NCBI RefSeq assembly: GCF_005517195.1
Contig: NZ_CP040244.1
Coordinates: 3,738,001 to 3,802,000, forward strand
Origin: Streptomyces vilmorinianum
Lineage (GTDB): Bacteria; Actinomycetota; Actinomycetes; Streptomycetales; Streptomycetaceae
Reading direction: 5' to 3'
Length of the DNA stretch: 64,000 nt
The position numbers were made by a program, and so were the translations under genes. Below are positions 22,005 to 30,747 of the stretch, in pieces (position 1 is the first letter of the stretch; every line of letters begins with the position of its first letter). A model generated the notes under the pieces. The model saw only the letters and a list, made by a program, of their open reading frames with translations. It made no database searches and had not been told where the DNA came from.

Positions 22005-23111
22005 ATGAGAAGGTCCTGGATCCGCCCCCTGATCGCGCTCGTCGCCGCCGTGCTCGGAGTGACGGCGGCAGGAGCGGCCCCCGCCTCCGCCGCCTCCGAC
22101 ACGCCCCTGCGGGTCATGCCGATGGGCGACTCGATCACCTGGGGCGTGGGAAGCAGTACGGGCAACGGGTACCGGGGGGCGCTGTGGGACAGGCTCGCGG
22201 CTGACGGCCATCCGCTGGACTTCGTGGGCACGGGGCGGGCCGGTTCGATGTCCGACCCCGACAACGAAGGCCACTCCGGATACCTCATCGAGCAGATCGC
22301 CGCCCTCACCGACGCCTCACTGACCCGATACCGGCCCAACGTCGTGACGCTGCACATCGGCACCAACGACCTCGACCGCTCCCACCAGGTCTCCACCGCC
22401 ACCGCCCGGCTGAAGTCCCTGGTCGGCAGGATCACCGCCGCCGCACCCGACGCCACCGTCCTCGTGGCCTCCCTGGTGGTGTCCACCAGCGGGTCCGAGG
22501 AGCAGTACCGTGCCGCGTACAACCAGGCCATTCCCCAGATCGTGAGCGAAGCGCAGGCCGCGGGCAAGCGCGTCGCGTACGTCGACATGAGCGGCCTGAC
22601 CACGGCCGACCTGGCCGACGCCCTGCACCCCAACGACTCCGGCTACCGGAAGATGGCCGACGCCTTCCACCGCGGCGTCCAGGCCGCGGACAGCGCCGGG
22701 TGGCTGAGGAACCCCGCCCCCGCCCCCGCGCGCGTGCAGTCCGGCATCGCCGGCAAGTGCATGGACGTCAACGGCGCCGGCACCGCCGACGGGACCGCGG
22801 TCCAGACGTGGAGCTGCGGCGGCGGCGCCAACCAGTTCTGGTCCGCGTACACCGACGGCACCCTGCGCTCCATGGGCAAGTGCCTCGACGCCGCCGGCGC
22901 GGGCACCACCAACGGCACCAAGGTGCAGCTCTGGGCCTGCCACGGCGGCGCCAACCAGGTCTGGCAGCCCTACAACGGCGGCTACCGCAACCCCGCCTCC
23001 GGCCGCTGCCTCGACGTCCCCGGCTCCTCCACCGCCGACGGCACGCAGCTCCAGCTCTGGGACTGCCACAGCGGCTCCAACCAGAAGTGGACCACCCTGA
23101 GCGCCGGATGA
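22005..23111 (+). CDS. Secreted SGNH/GDSL esterase with CBM13
   Basis: 368 residues from the ATG at 22005, with an AAAGG site upstream and 26 bp after the GH27 stop. A signal peptide (1-30) precedes an SGNH hydrolase domain (about 34-230) with S43 in MPMGDSIT, HIGTNDL and the D205-x2-H208 pair in ADALHPND. This resembles CE3-like acetyl-xylan esterases. A ricin-type CBM13 (about 243-368) follows. Deacetylation of xylan would open the polymer to the GH10 and GH62 enzymes of this window. The three-gene unit ends at a clear terminator. Confidence 0.92.
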   Translation: MRRSWIRPLIALVAAVLGVTAAGAAPASAASDTPLRVMPMGDSITWGVGSSTGNGYRGALWDRLAADGHPLDFVGTGRAGSMSDPDNEGHSGYLIEQIAALTDASLTRYRPNVVTLHIGTNDLDRSHQVSTATARLKSLVGRITAAAPDATVLVASLVVSTSGSEEQYRAAYNQAIPQIVSEAQAAGKRVAYVDMSGLTTADLADALHPNDSGYRKMADAFHRGVQAADSAGWLRNPAPAPARVQSGIAGKCMDVNGAGTADGTAVQTWSCGGGANQFWSAYTDGTLRSMGKCLDAAGAGTTNGTKVQLWACHGGANQVWQPYNGGYRNPASGRCLDVPGSSTADGTQLQLWDCHSGSNQKWTTLSAG

Positions 23112-23120
23112 CGGCCGCTC

Positions 23121-23154
23121 CCGGGATCCGAAGCCTGCCGGGCTCGGATCCCGG
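23121..23154. terminator. Intrinsic terminator after the esterase gene
   Basis: CCGGGATCCGA (23121-23131) pairs perfectly with 23144-23154 across a 12-nt loop, 10 bp after the stop codon. Confidence 0.8.
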
Positions 23155-23176
23155 AAGAGCTCCGGTGCCAGGCGCG

Positions 23177-23400
23177 TCAGAGTCCGCGGCTGTGCCGGAA
23201 CCATGCCGGGGACGTTCCGCAGGCGTCGGTGAAGACCCCGTGGAAACGGCTGACCGAGCGGAAGCCGGCGGCCGCGGCCACCTGACCGGCGGGAAGGTCG
23301 GTGGTCGCCGGCAGTCGGCGTGCTTCGGCGAGCCGGTACGGCTTCAGGTGCTCGCCTTCGTGGCGCCCACGACCTTGCGGAACCGGTTCATGGCGTAGGC
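23177..23400 (-). pseudogene. AraC-type DNA-binding domain remnant
   Basis: Minus-strand reading from about 23397 gives AYAMNRFRKVVGAT. After a one-base shift near 23355 it continues as GEHLKPYRLAEARRLPATTD and VAAAAGFRSVSRFHGVFTDA up to the stop at 23177. These are the two helix-turn-helix halves of an AraC (Ada-like) regulator. The N-terminal domain is missing and the frame is broken, so it is not functional. Confidence 0.7.
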
Positions 23401-23465
23401 CGGGTCGCGACGCGGTGCGGTTTGTCGTCGTCGGCGGCCGGACCTTCGACCGTTCCGGCCCGCGC

Positions 23466-24182
<717 letters not shown>

Positions 24183-24349
24183 GGATGCGTTCCCCTGCGG
24201 ACGAGTGGGCGGGTCGGGCGGCGAATCACGCCCGGTTGCCGACGTCGATAGGCTCCGGGTTGGGTCGGCCGAAAATCGCGTCCACTCTCTCGCCTCGTTG
24301 GACGGAATGACCGAACGCCACGCCATTGCTGACGAAGTCGGCTACCCGA

Positions 24350-24532
24350 TCACCCGCGTGGCCTCACAGCCATGACATGTATCGCGGGATCAGATCTCCA
24401 CGCCTGCTGCTCCATCACCGCCCTGCTGCGGCCGATCAGCCCCTCGGTGTTGCTGACCTCCAGGGAACGCTTGAGCGCGCAGTTGACGTACAGGGCGCGC
24501 AGGTCGTCGGAGCGGTACGTCGTCGCGGGCAT
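24350..24532 (-). pseudogene. Flavodoxin-family oxidoreductase, N-terminal fragment
   Basis: Starting at the ATG at 24532, residues 1-45 (YRSDDLRALYVNCALKRSLE, GLIGRSRAVMEQQ) align with the N-terminus of the intact gene next door. Similarity stops near 24395, after which the frame runs 15 unrelated codons to a stop. The flavin loop and the whole C-terminal half are missing. Confidence 0.75.
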
Positions 24533-24549
24533 CGGCCGTCTCCTCGCGG

Positions 24550-24583
24550 GGTGGGGGTACCGGAGTGCCGCGGTACCCCCACC
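24550..24583. terminator. Intrinsic terminator after the EEP-phosphatase gene
   Basis: GGTGGGGGTACC (24550-24561) and its perfect complement (24572-24583) form a 12-bp stem with a 10-nt loop, 58 bp beyond the leftward stop at 24642. Confidence 0.75.
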
Positions 24584-24641
24584 AGCCTCCGCATCCCCCG
24601 GCGGAAGGGCCGATCGGGGGTGACCGACCGGATGACGCGCG

Positions 24642-25592
24642 CTATGTCGGGAACCGCACGCGCGCGGCCACGGGCAGATGGTCGCTGCCGGTGTCGGGCA
24701 GGGTCCACGTCGCGGTCACCTCGGCGCCGCGCGCCAGCACCTGGTCGATCCGCGCGAGCGGCACGCCCGCGGGCCAGCTGAACGCGAAGTCACCGCGACT
24801 GCCCCGCACCCGGCTCGTGACGGGAGCGAGCCCCCGGTCGTCGACCGTGCCGTTGAGGTCGCCGAGGACCAGCACCGTGGGCGCGCGCTCCGCCGCGAGC
24901 GCACGGCCGAGCAGCACGGCGCTCTCGTCGCGCCACGCCGTGGCGTACCCCTCGGCAGGCCGAACCCGGACCGACGGCAGATGCGCCACGTACGTGGCCA
25001 CCTCCCCCCGCGGCCCGCGCACCACGGCGCGCAGCCCCCGATCCCAACCGCTGCCCACCGCCCGCGGCCTGAGGTCGACACGGGCGATGTCCACCAGCGG
25101 ATACGCCGACCACAGGCCGACCGACCCCACCGTCGCGTGGTACGGGTGGGTGCGCCCGAGGGCCGTGCGGTACGCGGGCAGGCTCTCCGGGGTGAGTTCC
25201 TCGAGCGCGACGACATCGGGGTCGGCGCCGAGGAGGACACGCGCGACGCGGGACGGGCTGGTGTTCTCGTCGCTCACGTTGTGCTGGACGACGGTCAACT
25301 CGTACGCGGCGGGGGAGCCGGCCCCCGAGGGCAGGAGCACCTCCCGGAACACGCCCACCCAGACGACGGCGGCCACCAGACACGCCACCGCCGCGACAGC
25401 CGATCGGCGCACGACGGCGACGACGAGCCCGGCCGGCACCGCGAGCCCGAGCCACGGCAGGAAGGTCTCCAGCAGGCTCATCGCGTTCCCCGGCAGGCGA
25501 GGCACCGCGGTGTGGAACAGCAGCAGACAGGCGACGACGGCCGTCACCGCCGCGGTGACCAGCCCGCGGGTCCTTCTGATCGCCTCCACCAC
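24642..25592 (-). CDS. Membrane-anchored endonuclease/exonuclease/phosphatase family protein
   Basis: About 316 residues from tandem GTG codons at 25592/25589; a TTG at 25619 is a weaker alternative. Three hydrophobic helices fill the first 100 residues. An EEP domain follows with VVQHNVSDEN, DVVALEELTPE, VLGDLNGT and TGSDHLPV, which supply the metal and catalytic residues of this fold. The layout (three helices then EEP) is that of VanJ-like proteins, which act on lipid-linked substrates at the membrane and can give teicoplanin resistance; resistance is not implied here. It is last in a leftward three-gene set after the lipoprotein gene (51-bp gap). Confidence 0.8.
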   Translation of the reverse strand: MVEAIRRTRGLVTAAVTAVVACLLLFHTAVPRLPGNAMSLLETFLPWLGLAVPAGLVVAVVRRSAVAAVACLVAAVVWVGVFREVLLPSGAGSPAAYELTVVQHNVSDENTSPSRVARVLLGADPDVVALEELTPESLPAYRTALGRTHPYHATVGSVGLWSAYPLVDIARVDLRPRAVGSGWDRGLRAVVRGPRGEVATYVAHLPSVRVRPAEGYATAWRDESAVLLGRALAAERAPTVLVLGDLNGTVDDRGLAPVTSRVRGSRGDFAFSWPAGVPLARIDQVLARGAEVTATWTLPDTGSDHLPVAARVRFPT

Positions 25593-25643
25593 GCCCCCTC
25601 GGGGGAGGGGACGCCGCAACGGGAGATCCAGTTCCCGGCCCCG

Positions 25644-26753
25644 TCACAGGACCGCGATGGCGAGCGGGCGCTGACCGGCGGTGAGTCGGTGGGTGGCGCC
25701 CTTCGGGAGGTCGATGACGGTGATGCCGTTCCAGTAGCCGTCCCGGGTGAAGCCGCCGGTCACGTACGCGGTGCGGCCGTCGCGCGACACGGCGACGGCC
25801 TCGTGGGGACCGTCGAGGGGGTAGAGCCGTTCGGCGCCACCGGGCGCGCGGACCGTGAGCGAGGGGCCCGCGTCCTCGGCGGGGTCGATCGGGCCCGTGC
25901 CGACGACGAGGAGGGTGCCGTCGGGGGCGATCGTGGCGCCGTGCTGGTGGGTGTCGGCGGTCATCGGCGCGATCTGCGAGCGGCCGGTCCGCGGATCGAC
26001 CACCACCAGCCGTTCGCCCTCGAAGGGAAGCAGCAGCCTGCCGTCGGAGGGACGTACGACCGCGTAGTGCGGCTTGAGCCAGGAGCCGAGACCGCCTTCG
26101 GTGCCGTACGGGGCGACCTCGATTCGGCGTGGGACGAGCGTGTCCGTCGGCACGACCGTGACGTCGAACGAGTCGTGCCCTGTCGCGTACACCTCGGAGC
26201 CGTCCCGCGACACGTCGACGTCGAACGGGCGGCGGCCGACGGGGACCGTCGCGGTCACCGTGCGGCTCGCGGTGTCGATGACCTCCACGGCGCCGTCGCC
26301 GCCCGGGACGTTGACGCCGACGTACACCCGGCTGCCGTCGGGGGAGAGCGCGATGCCCATGCCCCCGCCGCGGTACTCGCCGGTGGTGACGGGGCCGGTG
26401 GGGGTCTCGTACGGGACGAGGGCGAGCCGTTCGCGGGTACGGGTGTCGACGACGGCGACGCCCTCGGCGGTGGCCACCCACGCGCGGCCGTCGCCGCCGA
26501 CGGCCAGGCCGTACGGCGCGGTGCCCACCTCGACGGAGGCGAGCGCGCCGCGCTTCGGGTCGACGAAGGTGACGGTGTCCGAGCCGAAGTCGGCGACGAG
26601 GAGGGTCCCCTCGGGGGGCGTGCCGGTGACGGCCGGGGTGGGGGAGGCGGCCCCGGGAGACCCGCCACCGGGCGCGCAGCCCGCGAGGACGGCCACGGCC
26701 ATCGCTCCGGGCACGAGGAGGCGCGCGGCCCGCCGGAGACGTAGCAGGCTCAT
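25644..26753 (-). CDS. YncE-like beta-propeller lipoprotein
   Basis: 369 residues; the ATG at 26753 overlaps the ankyrin gene stop (ATGA). Signal peptide with lipobox LAGC (Cys about residue 26). The rest is a seven-bladed propeller of YVTN/YncE type: repeated blocks such as SPDGSRVYVGVNVPG, SRDGSEVYATGHDSF and SRDGRTAYVTGGFTR at about 45-residue spacing. Such propellers are surface binding or scaffold proteins, and no enzyme motif is seen. It is exported and lipid-anchored, between a cytoplasmic ankyrin protein and a membrane phosphatase-like protein. Confidence 0.85.
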   Translation of the reverse strand: MSLLRLRRAARLLVPGAMAVAVLAGCAPGGGSPGAASPTPAVTGTPPEGTLLVADFGSDTVTFVDPKRGALASVEVGTAPYGLAVGGDGRAWVATAEGVAVVDTRTRERLALVPYETPTGPVTTGEYRGGGMGIALSPDGSRVYVGVNVPGGDGAVEVIDTASRTVTATVPVGRRPFDVDVSRDGSEVYATGHDSFDVTVVPTDTLVPRRIEVAPYGTEGGLGSWLKPHYAVVRPSDGRLLLPFEGERLVVVDPRTGRSQIAPMTADTHQHGATIAPDGTLLVVGTGPIDPAEDAGPSLTVRAPGGAERLYPLDGPHEAVAVSRDGRTAYVTGGFTRDGYWNGITVIDLPKGATHRLTAGQRPLAIAVL

Positions 26754-27361
26754 CGGGAGCCCGCCCGCCCCGCCGCCTCCAGCAGGCCTGCGATCCGGTC
26801 GAATCCGCGCCGCCGCGCGTGCCGGAGCGGCGTCGTGCCGTCGTGGTCCGCGAGCAGCGGATCCGCCCCCGCGGTGATCAGCAGCTCGACGATCTCCTGG
26901 TGCCGGCGACCGCCGTCGCCGAGGATCACCGCCTCCAGCAGAGCGGTCCAGCCGAGCCGGTTGACGTGGTCGACGTCGATGTCGGTCTCCCGCAGCACCG
27001 CCCGTACGTACGCGACGTGGCCGCGCTCGGCCGCGGGGATGAGCGAGATCCCGCCGAAGCGGTTGGTGAGTGTCAGGTCCGGGCCCGCGGGCAGCAGGAC
27101 GCGCATCATGCGCACGCTCCCCGTGACCCCGGTGACCAGCCACGGCGTGTCGTCCTGGCCGTCCCGTGCGTCGGGGTCGGCGCCCGCCGCGACAAGCAGC
27201 TCCGCGGCGCCCACACGGTCCTCGCGGGCGGCCAGGAGCAGCGGGGTGCGGCGCTCGCCGTCCCGGCACTCGACATGCGCGCCGGCGTCGAGCGCGGCAC
27301 GGACCTCGGCGGTGTCCCCGCGGCGCGCCGCCGCGAGCAGAAGCCGGTCGTTCGGATGCAT
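26750..27361 (-). CDS. Ankyrin-repeat protein
   Basis: 203 residues from the ATG at 27361, with AAGGAG upstream. Four to five ankyrin repeats are visible: RRTPLLLAAREDRVGAAELL, GISLIPAAERGHVAYVRAVL, GWTALLEAVI and GTTPLRHARRRGFDRIAGLL. Cytoplasmic, presumably a protein-binding partner or inhibitor. It is first in the operon and its stop overlaps the lipoprotein start by 4 bp. Bacterial ankyrin proteins often guard or tune a co-encoded partner; here the candidate partners are the lipoprotein and EEP proteins. Confidence 0.88.
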   Translation of the reverse strand: MHPNDRLLLAAARRGDTAEVRAALDAGAHVECRDGERRTPLLLAAREDRVGAAELLVAAGADPDARDGQDDTPWLVTGVTGSVRMMRVLLPAGPDLTLTNRFGGISLIPAAERGHVAYVRAVLRETDIDVDHVNRLGWTALLEAVILGDGGRRHQEIVELLITAGADPLLADHDGTTPLRHARRRGFDRIAGLLEAAGRAGSR

Positions 27362-27700
27362 GGAGGTTCTCCTTCTCACGGCTGTCAGCAGCACGGACGT
27401 CGTTCCTTCAGGGGGCGCGGGACCGCTCGGCCCCTCCCATCCTGCGTGCGCCGCGGCCCTCGGCCGGTCGGCCCAGCGGGTGGCCGTGGAGAGCCGTCCG
27501 GTGGACAGCCGGGTCAACCGATCGGAGGACACGGGGGAGCGGGGGCGGAAGTGTTCCGGTCGGCCATGGCGGCGGCGCCGACGATCTGACGCCGAGTCGG
27601 TGACCTGACCACCACTCCCGCACCGTCGCTCACGGGAAAAGCACTGTCCGCCCGGGTTCCCCGCAGGTGAGAATGAGCCACCACTGACCAGGAGGAACCC
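27362..27700. other. Divergent intergenic region
   Basis: 339 bp between the ankyrin gene and the RNA ligase gene. It should hold the two divergent promoters; an AGGAGG ribosome site lies at 27690-27695. I see no further gene. Confidence 0.5.
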
Positions 27701-28921
27701 ATGAGCCAGGCGTACCTGACTCTCCAGGAGCTGCTGCCGCCGCAGGAGCTGGCGGCGGCGCTCGACGCCGGACACGTCACCCGCAAGGCACACCCCGAGC
27801 TGCCGCTGTCGATCTACACGTACACGCGGGCGTGCCAGTACGAGCGGGTCTGGAACCAGGTGACCACGCGCTGCCGTGGGCTCGTCGCCGACGACGCCAC
27901 CGGGCGGATCGTGGCGCTGCCCCTGCCGAAGTTCTTCAACATCGGGGAGCACGAGGCCGGTCAGCCTTACGCGCCCGCGCTGCCCGACGAGCCGTTCGAG
28001 GTCTACGACAAGGTCGACGGCAGCCTCGCGGTGATCTTCCACTACGCGGGCCGGTGGCAGGTCGCGTCCAAGGGCTCCTTCATCAGCGCCCAGGCGACGT
28101 GGGCCCAGCGCCGGCTCGACGGCATGGACACGGGGGCGCTCACCCCCGGAGTCACCTACCTCGCCGAGATCCTGTACCCGCAGAATCGTATCGTCGTCGA
28201 CTACGGCGACCGCCGGGACCTCGTGCTCCTCGCCGCCTTCGGCCCGGACGGCACGGAGATCCCCCTCGCCGAGGCCGCCGCGGACTGGAAGGGCATCGGC
28301 TCCGTCGTCCGGACCTGGCCCGCCATGCCGCTCGGCGAACTCGTCGCTCTGACCGAGTCGAACACGCTCCCCGGCGGTCACGCCGCCACCGGCACCGACG
28401 CCGAGGGCTTCGTCCTGCGCTACGCCTCCGGTGTGCGGGCGAAGGCCAAGCTGAGCGAGTACGTACGGCTGCACAAGGTGCTGACCGGGGTCACCGAGCG
28501 CGACATCTGGCGCAGCCACGGCATCCAGCGATTCGCCGGGATGTCCGTGAAGCGACTGGCGCAGGGCCTGGGTTGCTCCGTCGCCGAGCTCGGCGGCATC
28601 AAGGCCGCGGCCGGCCGGCCGCTGGACGCCCTCCTCGAGCAGGTGCCGGACGAGTTCGACACCTGGGTGCGCGGGGTGATCGACCGCCTGGAGGACGAGG
28701 CGGCGGCACGCGAGCGCGCCATCGACGAGGCGTACACGCGCGTCGCCCACCTCGCCGCGGACCGGGGCGCCTTCGCCCGGGCCGTCCGGACCCTGCCCGT
28801 CGACCAGGACGTCCGCTCGGCCATGTTCCTGCGCCTCGACGGGCGTCCGACCGACCTCGTCGTCTGGCGCGCCGTCAGGCCCGAGGCGTCCGACCCGTTC
28901 ACGACCGATGTGGAGAACTGA
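27701..28921 (+). CDS. T4 Rnl1-like RNA ligase
   Basis: 406 residues from the ATG at 27701 with AGGAGG. The nucleotidyltransferase core shows motif I VYDKVDGS with the AMP-accepting K104, then VASKGSF, TYLAEILYPQNRIVVDYG, DAEGFVLRY and RAKAKLSEY (motifs III-V). Upstream RCRGLVAD is typical of the Rnl1/T4 RNA ligase 1 group. It should seal 5'-phosphate/3'-OH RNA breaks. It is followed 3 bp later by a polynucleotide kinase-phosphatase gene that would produce exactly those ends, so together they form a two-gene RNA repair operon. Confidence 0.9.
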   Translation: MSQAYLTLQELLPPQELAAALDAGHVTRKAHPELPLSIYTYTRACQYERVWNQVTTRCRGLVADDATGRIVALPLPKFFNIGEHEAGQPYAPALPDEPFEVYDKVDGSLAVIFHYAGRWQVASKGSFISAQATWAQRRLDGMDTGALTPGVTYLAEILYPQNRIVVDYGDRRDLVLLAAFGPDGTEIPLAEAAADWKGIGSVVRTWPAMPLGELVALTESNTLPGGHAATGTDAEGFVLRYASGVRAKAKLSEYVRLHKVLTGVTERDIWRSHGIQRFAGMSVKRLAQGLGCSVAELGGIKAAAGRPLDALLEQVPDEFDTWVRGVIDRLEDEAAARERAIDEAYTRVAHLAADRGAFARAVRTLPVDQDVRSAMFLRLDGRPTDLVVWRAVRPEASDPFTTDVEN

Positions 28922-28924
28922 ACC

Positions 28925-29842
28925 GTGCCCGTAGTACACGTCATGACGGGGCTCCCCGCCTCCGGGAAGACGACGGCCGCCCGGCGGCTTCAGGCCGAGG
29001 CCGAGGGCCGGATGCGCCGTGTCAACCTCGACGACCTGCGCACCATGCTCGACATCCCGGCCCCCGAGCGCGGCCGCTCCCACGCGCACGAGCGGACCGT
29101 CCTCGACATCCAGGACGCGGCGGTCCGTTCGGCCGTCGAGGGCGGATTCGACGTGGTCGTCGACAACACGCATCTGACGCCCCACATCCCCAAGCGGCTC
29201 AAGGCCGCCGTCATGGGCCTCGACGCGGGCTTCGTCGTGCACGACTTCACCGACGTGCCGGTCGAGGAGTGCGTACGGCGTGACGCCGAGCGGGAACGCT
29301 CCGTCGGCGAGGAGATCATCCGTGTCCTCGCCGAGAAGCACGCCAAGGCCACCCGGGGCGGGTGGCGGCTGACCGCCGAGTGGCTGGGCACGCAGCCGGC
29401 GGCCGAGCCGTACGTCCCCGACCCGGCACTGCCGTCGGCGGTGATGTGCGACATCGACGGCACGCTCGCGCTGCGCGGCGACCGCGGCCCGTACGACTTC
29501 ACACGGTGCGACCTCGACCTGCTCAACGTCTCGGTACGGCAGGCCCTGCGCGCCTTCCGCAGCGCCGAGAACGACACGATCGTGCTGCTGTCCGGGCGCA
29601 GCGAGGACCACCGCGGCATCACCGAGGAGTGGCTCGCGCGCCATGACGTGCCGTACGACGAGCTGTGGATGCGCGCGTCGGACGACGGCCGCAGCGACGA
29701 CATCGTGAAGGCCGAACTCTTCGACGCGCACGTACGCCACCGCTACGCGGTACGGGTCTCGCTCGACGACCGCGACCGCGTGGTCGCCCTCTGGCGCCGC
29801 ATGGGCCTGCCGACCTGGCAGGTCAACTACGGCAACTTCTAG
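28925..29842 (+). CDS. Polynucleotide kinase-phosphatase (T4 Pnkp-like)
   Basis: 305 residues from a GTG at 28925, 3 bp after the ligase stop. The N-terminal kinase (about 1-150) has P-loop GLPASGKTT (K15) and VVVDNTHLTP. The C-terminal HAD phosphatase (about 170-305) has nucleophile D176 and D178 in MCDIDGTLAL, VLLSGRSEDHR and SLDDRDRVV. It would add 5'-phosphate and remove 3' or 2',3'-cyclic phosphate from broken RNA, preparing ends for the ligase. Domain order is the same as in phage T4 Pnkp. A strong terminator follows. Confidence 0.92.
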   Translation: MPVVHVMTGLPASGKTTAARRLQAEAEGRMRRVNLDDLRTMLDIPAPERGRSHAHERTVLDIQDAAVRSAVEGGFDVVVDNTHLTPHIPKRLKAAVMGLDAGFVVHDFTDVPVEECVRRDAERERSVGEEIIRVLAEKHAKATRGGWRLTAEWLGTQPAAEPYVPDPALPSAVMCDIDGTLALRGDRGPYDFTRCDLDLLNVSVRQALRAFRSAENDTIVLLSGRSEDHRGITEEWLARHDVPYDELWMRASDDGRSDDIVKAELFDAHVRHRYAVRVSLDDRDRVVALWRRMGLPTWQVNYGNF

Positions 29843-29844
29843 CC

Positions 29845-29881
29845 GGTGGGTGGTCTCCGCCCCGAGTGGAGACCACCCACC
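29845..29881. terminator. Bidirectional intrinsic terminator
   Basis: A perfect 14-bp stem (GGTGGGTGGTCTCC at 29845-29858; complement at 29868-29881) with a 9-nt loop fills the gap between the kinase-phosphatase gene and the convergent hydrolase gene. Confidence 0.85.
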
Positions 29882-29888
29882 GCCCCCG

Positions 29889-30593
29889 TCACGTGCGCGT
29901 CGCGGCCGCGTCGAGCAGGATCCGCGCCAGCTCGCGCGGCTGGGAGAACATGGGCCAGTGGCCGGTGTCCATGGTCACCAGCCGCCAGTGCTCGCTCTTC
30001 AGCAGCGTCGCCACGGCGTCGTTCGGCTCGGCGCCGTCCAGCAGGCACTTGATGTACGTCGCGGGCAACTCGCCGAGCGGGCGGGCCAGTTCGGCCGGTT
30101 CGGTGAGCGTGGCGCCCGGCTGCGGCGTCGCGCCGCCGACGATCCGGGCGATCTGCCCGTCGGTGAGCCCCTGTCCCTCGAACTCGGGCGCGGTCAGCGG
30201 GACCCAGAACCCGTCGTTCTCGGCGAGCGCCGCCTCGAAGGCCGCCTGCCCCTGCCACCAGGCGGAGGCCATCGACGCCCCGTGCGCGGGCACCTCGGAG
30301 TCCACGAAGACCACCCGGGCCAGCCGGTCACCGATCCGCTCGGCCGCCTGGCCGACCGGGATGCCCGCGTAGCTGTGCCCCACGAGGACGACATCGCGCA
30401 GATCGAGGCGCTCGACCACCTCGACGACGTCTGCCACATGCGTCTGCTGCCCGGCCGCCACCCCCTGTCTCTCGGCCAGCCCGGACAAGGTCACCGCGTG
30501 GGCCCCGTGGCCGGCCGCGCGCAACTCCGGCACCACCTCGTCCCACGCCCACGATCCGAGCCAAGCCCCTGCCACGAGTACGAAATGTGTCAT
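29889..30593 (-). CDS. Alpha/beta hydrolase
   Basis: 234 residues from the ATG at 30593. FVLVAGAWLGSWAWDEVVPE opens the fold, the nucleophile elbow is GHSYAG, and the catalytic His is probably in TGHWPMFSQP. This is the small esterase group related to plant methyl-salicylate/hydroxynitrile-lyase-like hydrolases and PnaE-type esterases. Cytoplasmic; substrate unknown. Monocistronic, ending at the shared terminator. Confidence 0.88.
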   Translation of the reverse strand: MTHFVLVAGAWLGSWAWDEVVPELRAAGHGAHAVTLSGLAERQGVAAGQQTHVADVVEVVERLDLRDVVLVGHSYAGIPVGQAAERIGDRLARVVFVDSEVPAHGASMASAWWQGQAAFEAALAENDGFWVPLTAPEFEGQGLTDGQIARIVGGATPQPGATLTEPAELARPLGELPATYIKCLLDGAEPNDAVATLLKSEHWRLVTMDTGHWPMFSQPRELARILLDAAATRT

Positions 30594-30747
30594 GGCCGCA
30601 CCGTAGCGGGAGGCACTGACAATCGGGCCGGCGCGGCCGATGCCCGAGGGCCGGACCGGCCACAACGGGTCACCGCCCGGCTACGACTCGCAGACGGCGC
30701 CCACGCGAGGCCCACGATCCCGTGCCCACCGCGTCTACCCTGGGTGT

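Noticed and set aside
24678..26744. A long plus-strand open frame (688 codons) across the EEP and lipoprotein genes
   Set aside because: It is low-complexity (His/Arg/Gly/Asp) with no domain, and opposes two genes with clear motifs.
27362..29740. Extension of the ankyrin gene upstream to give a 996-residue minus-strand protein
   Set aside because: Only the last 203 codons have ankyrin repeats and codon bias. The rest is the shadow of the RNA ligase and kinase-phosphatase genes, and a good ribosome site supports the start at 27361.
27701..29842. The RNA ligase and kinase-phosphatase pair as part of a prophage
   Set aside because: No phage structural, integrase or lysis genes lie around it, and flanking genes are ordinary chromosomal ones with typical codon use.
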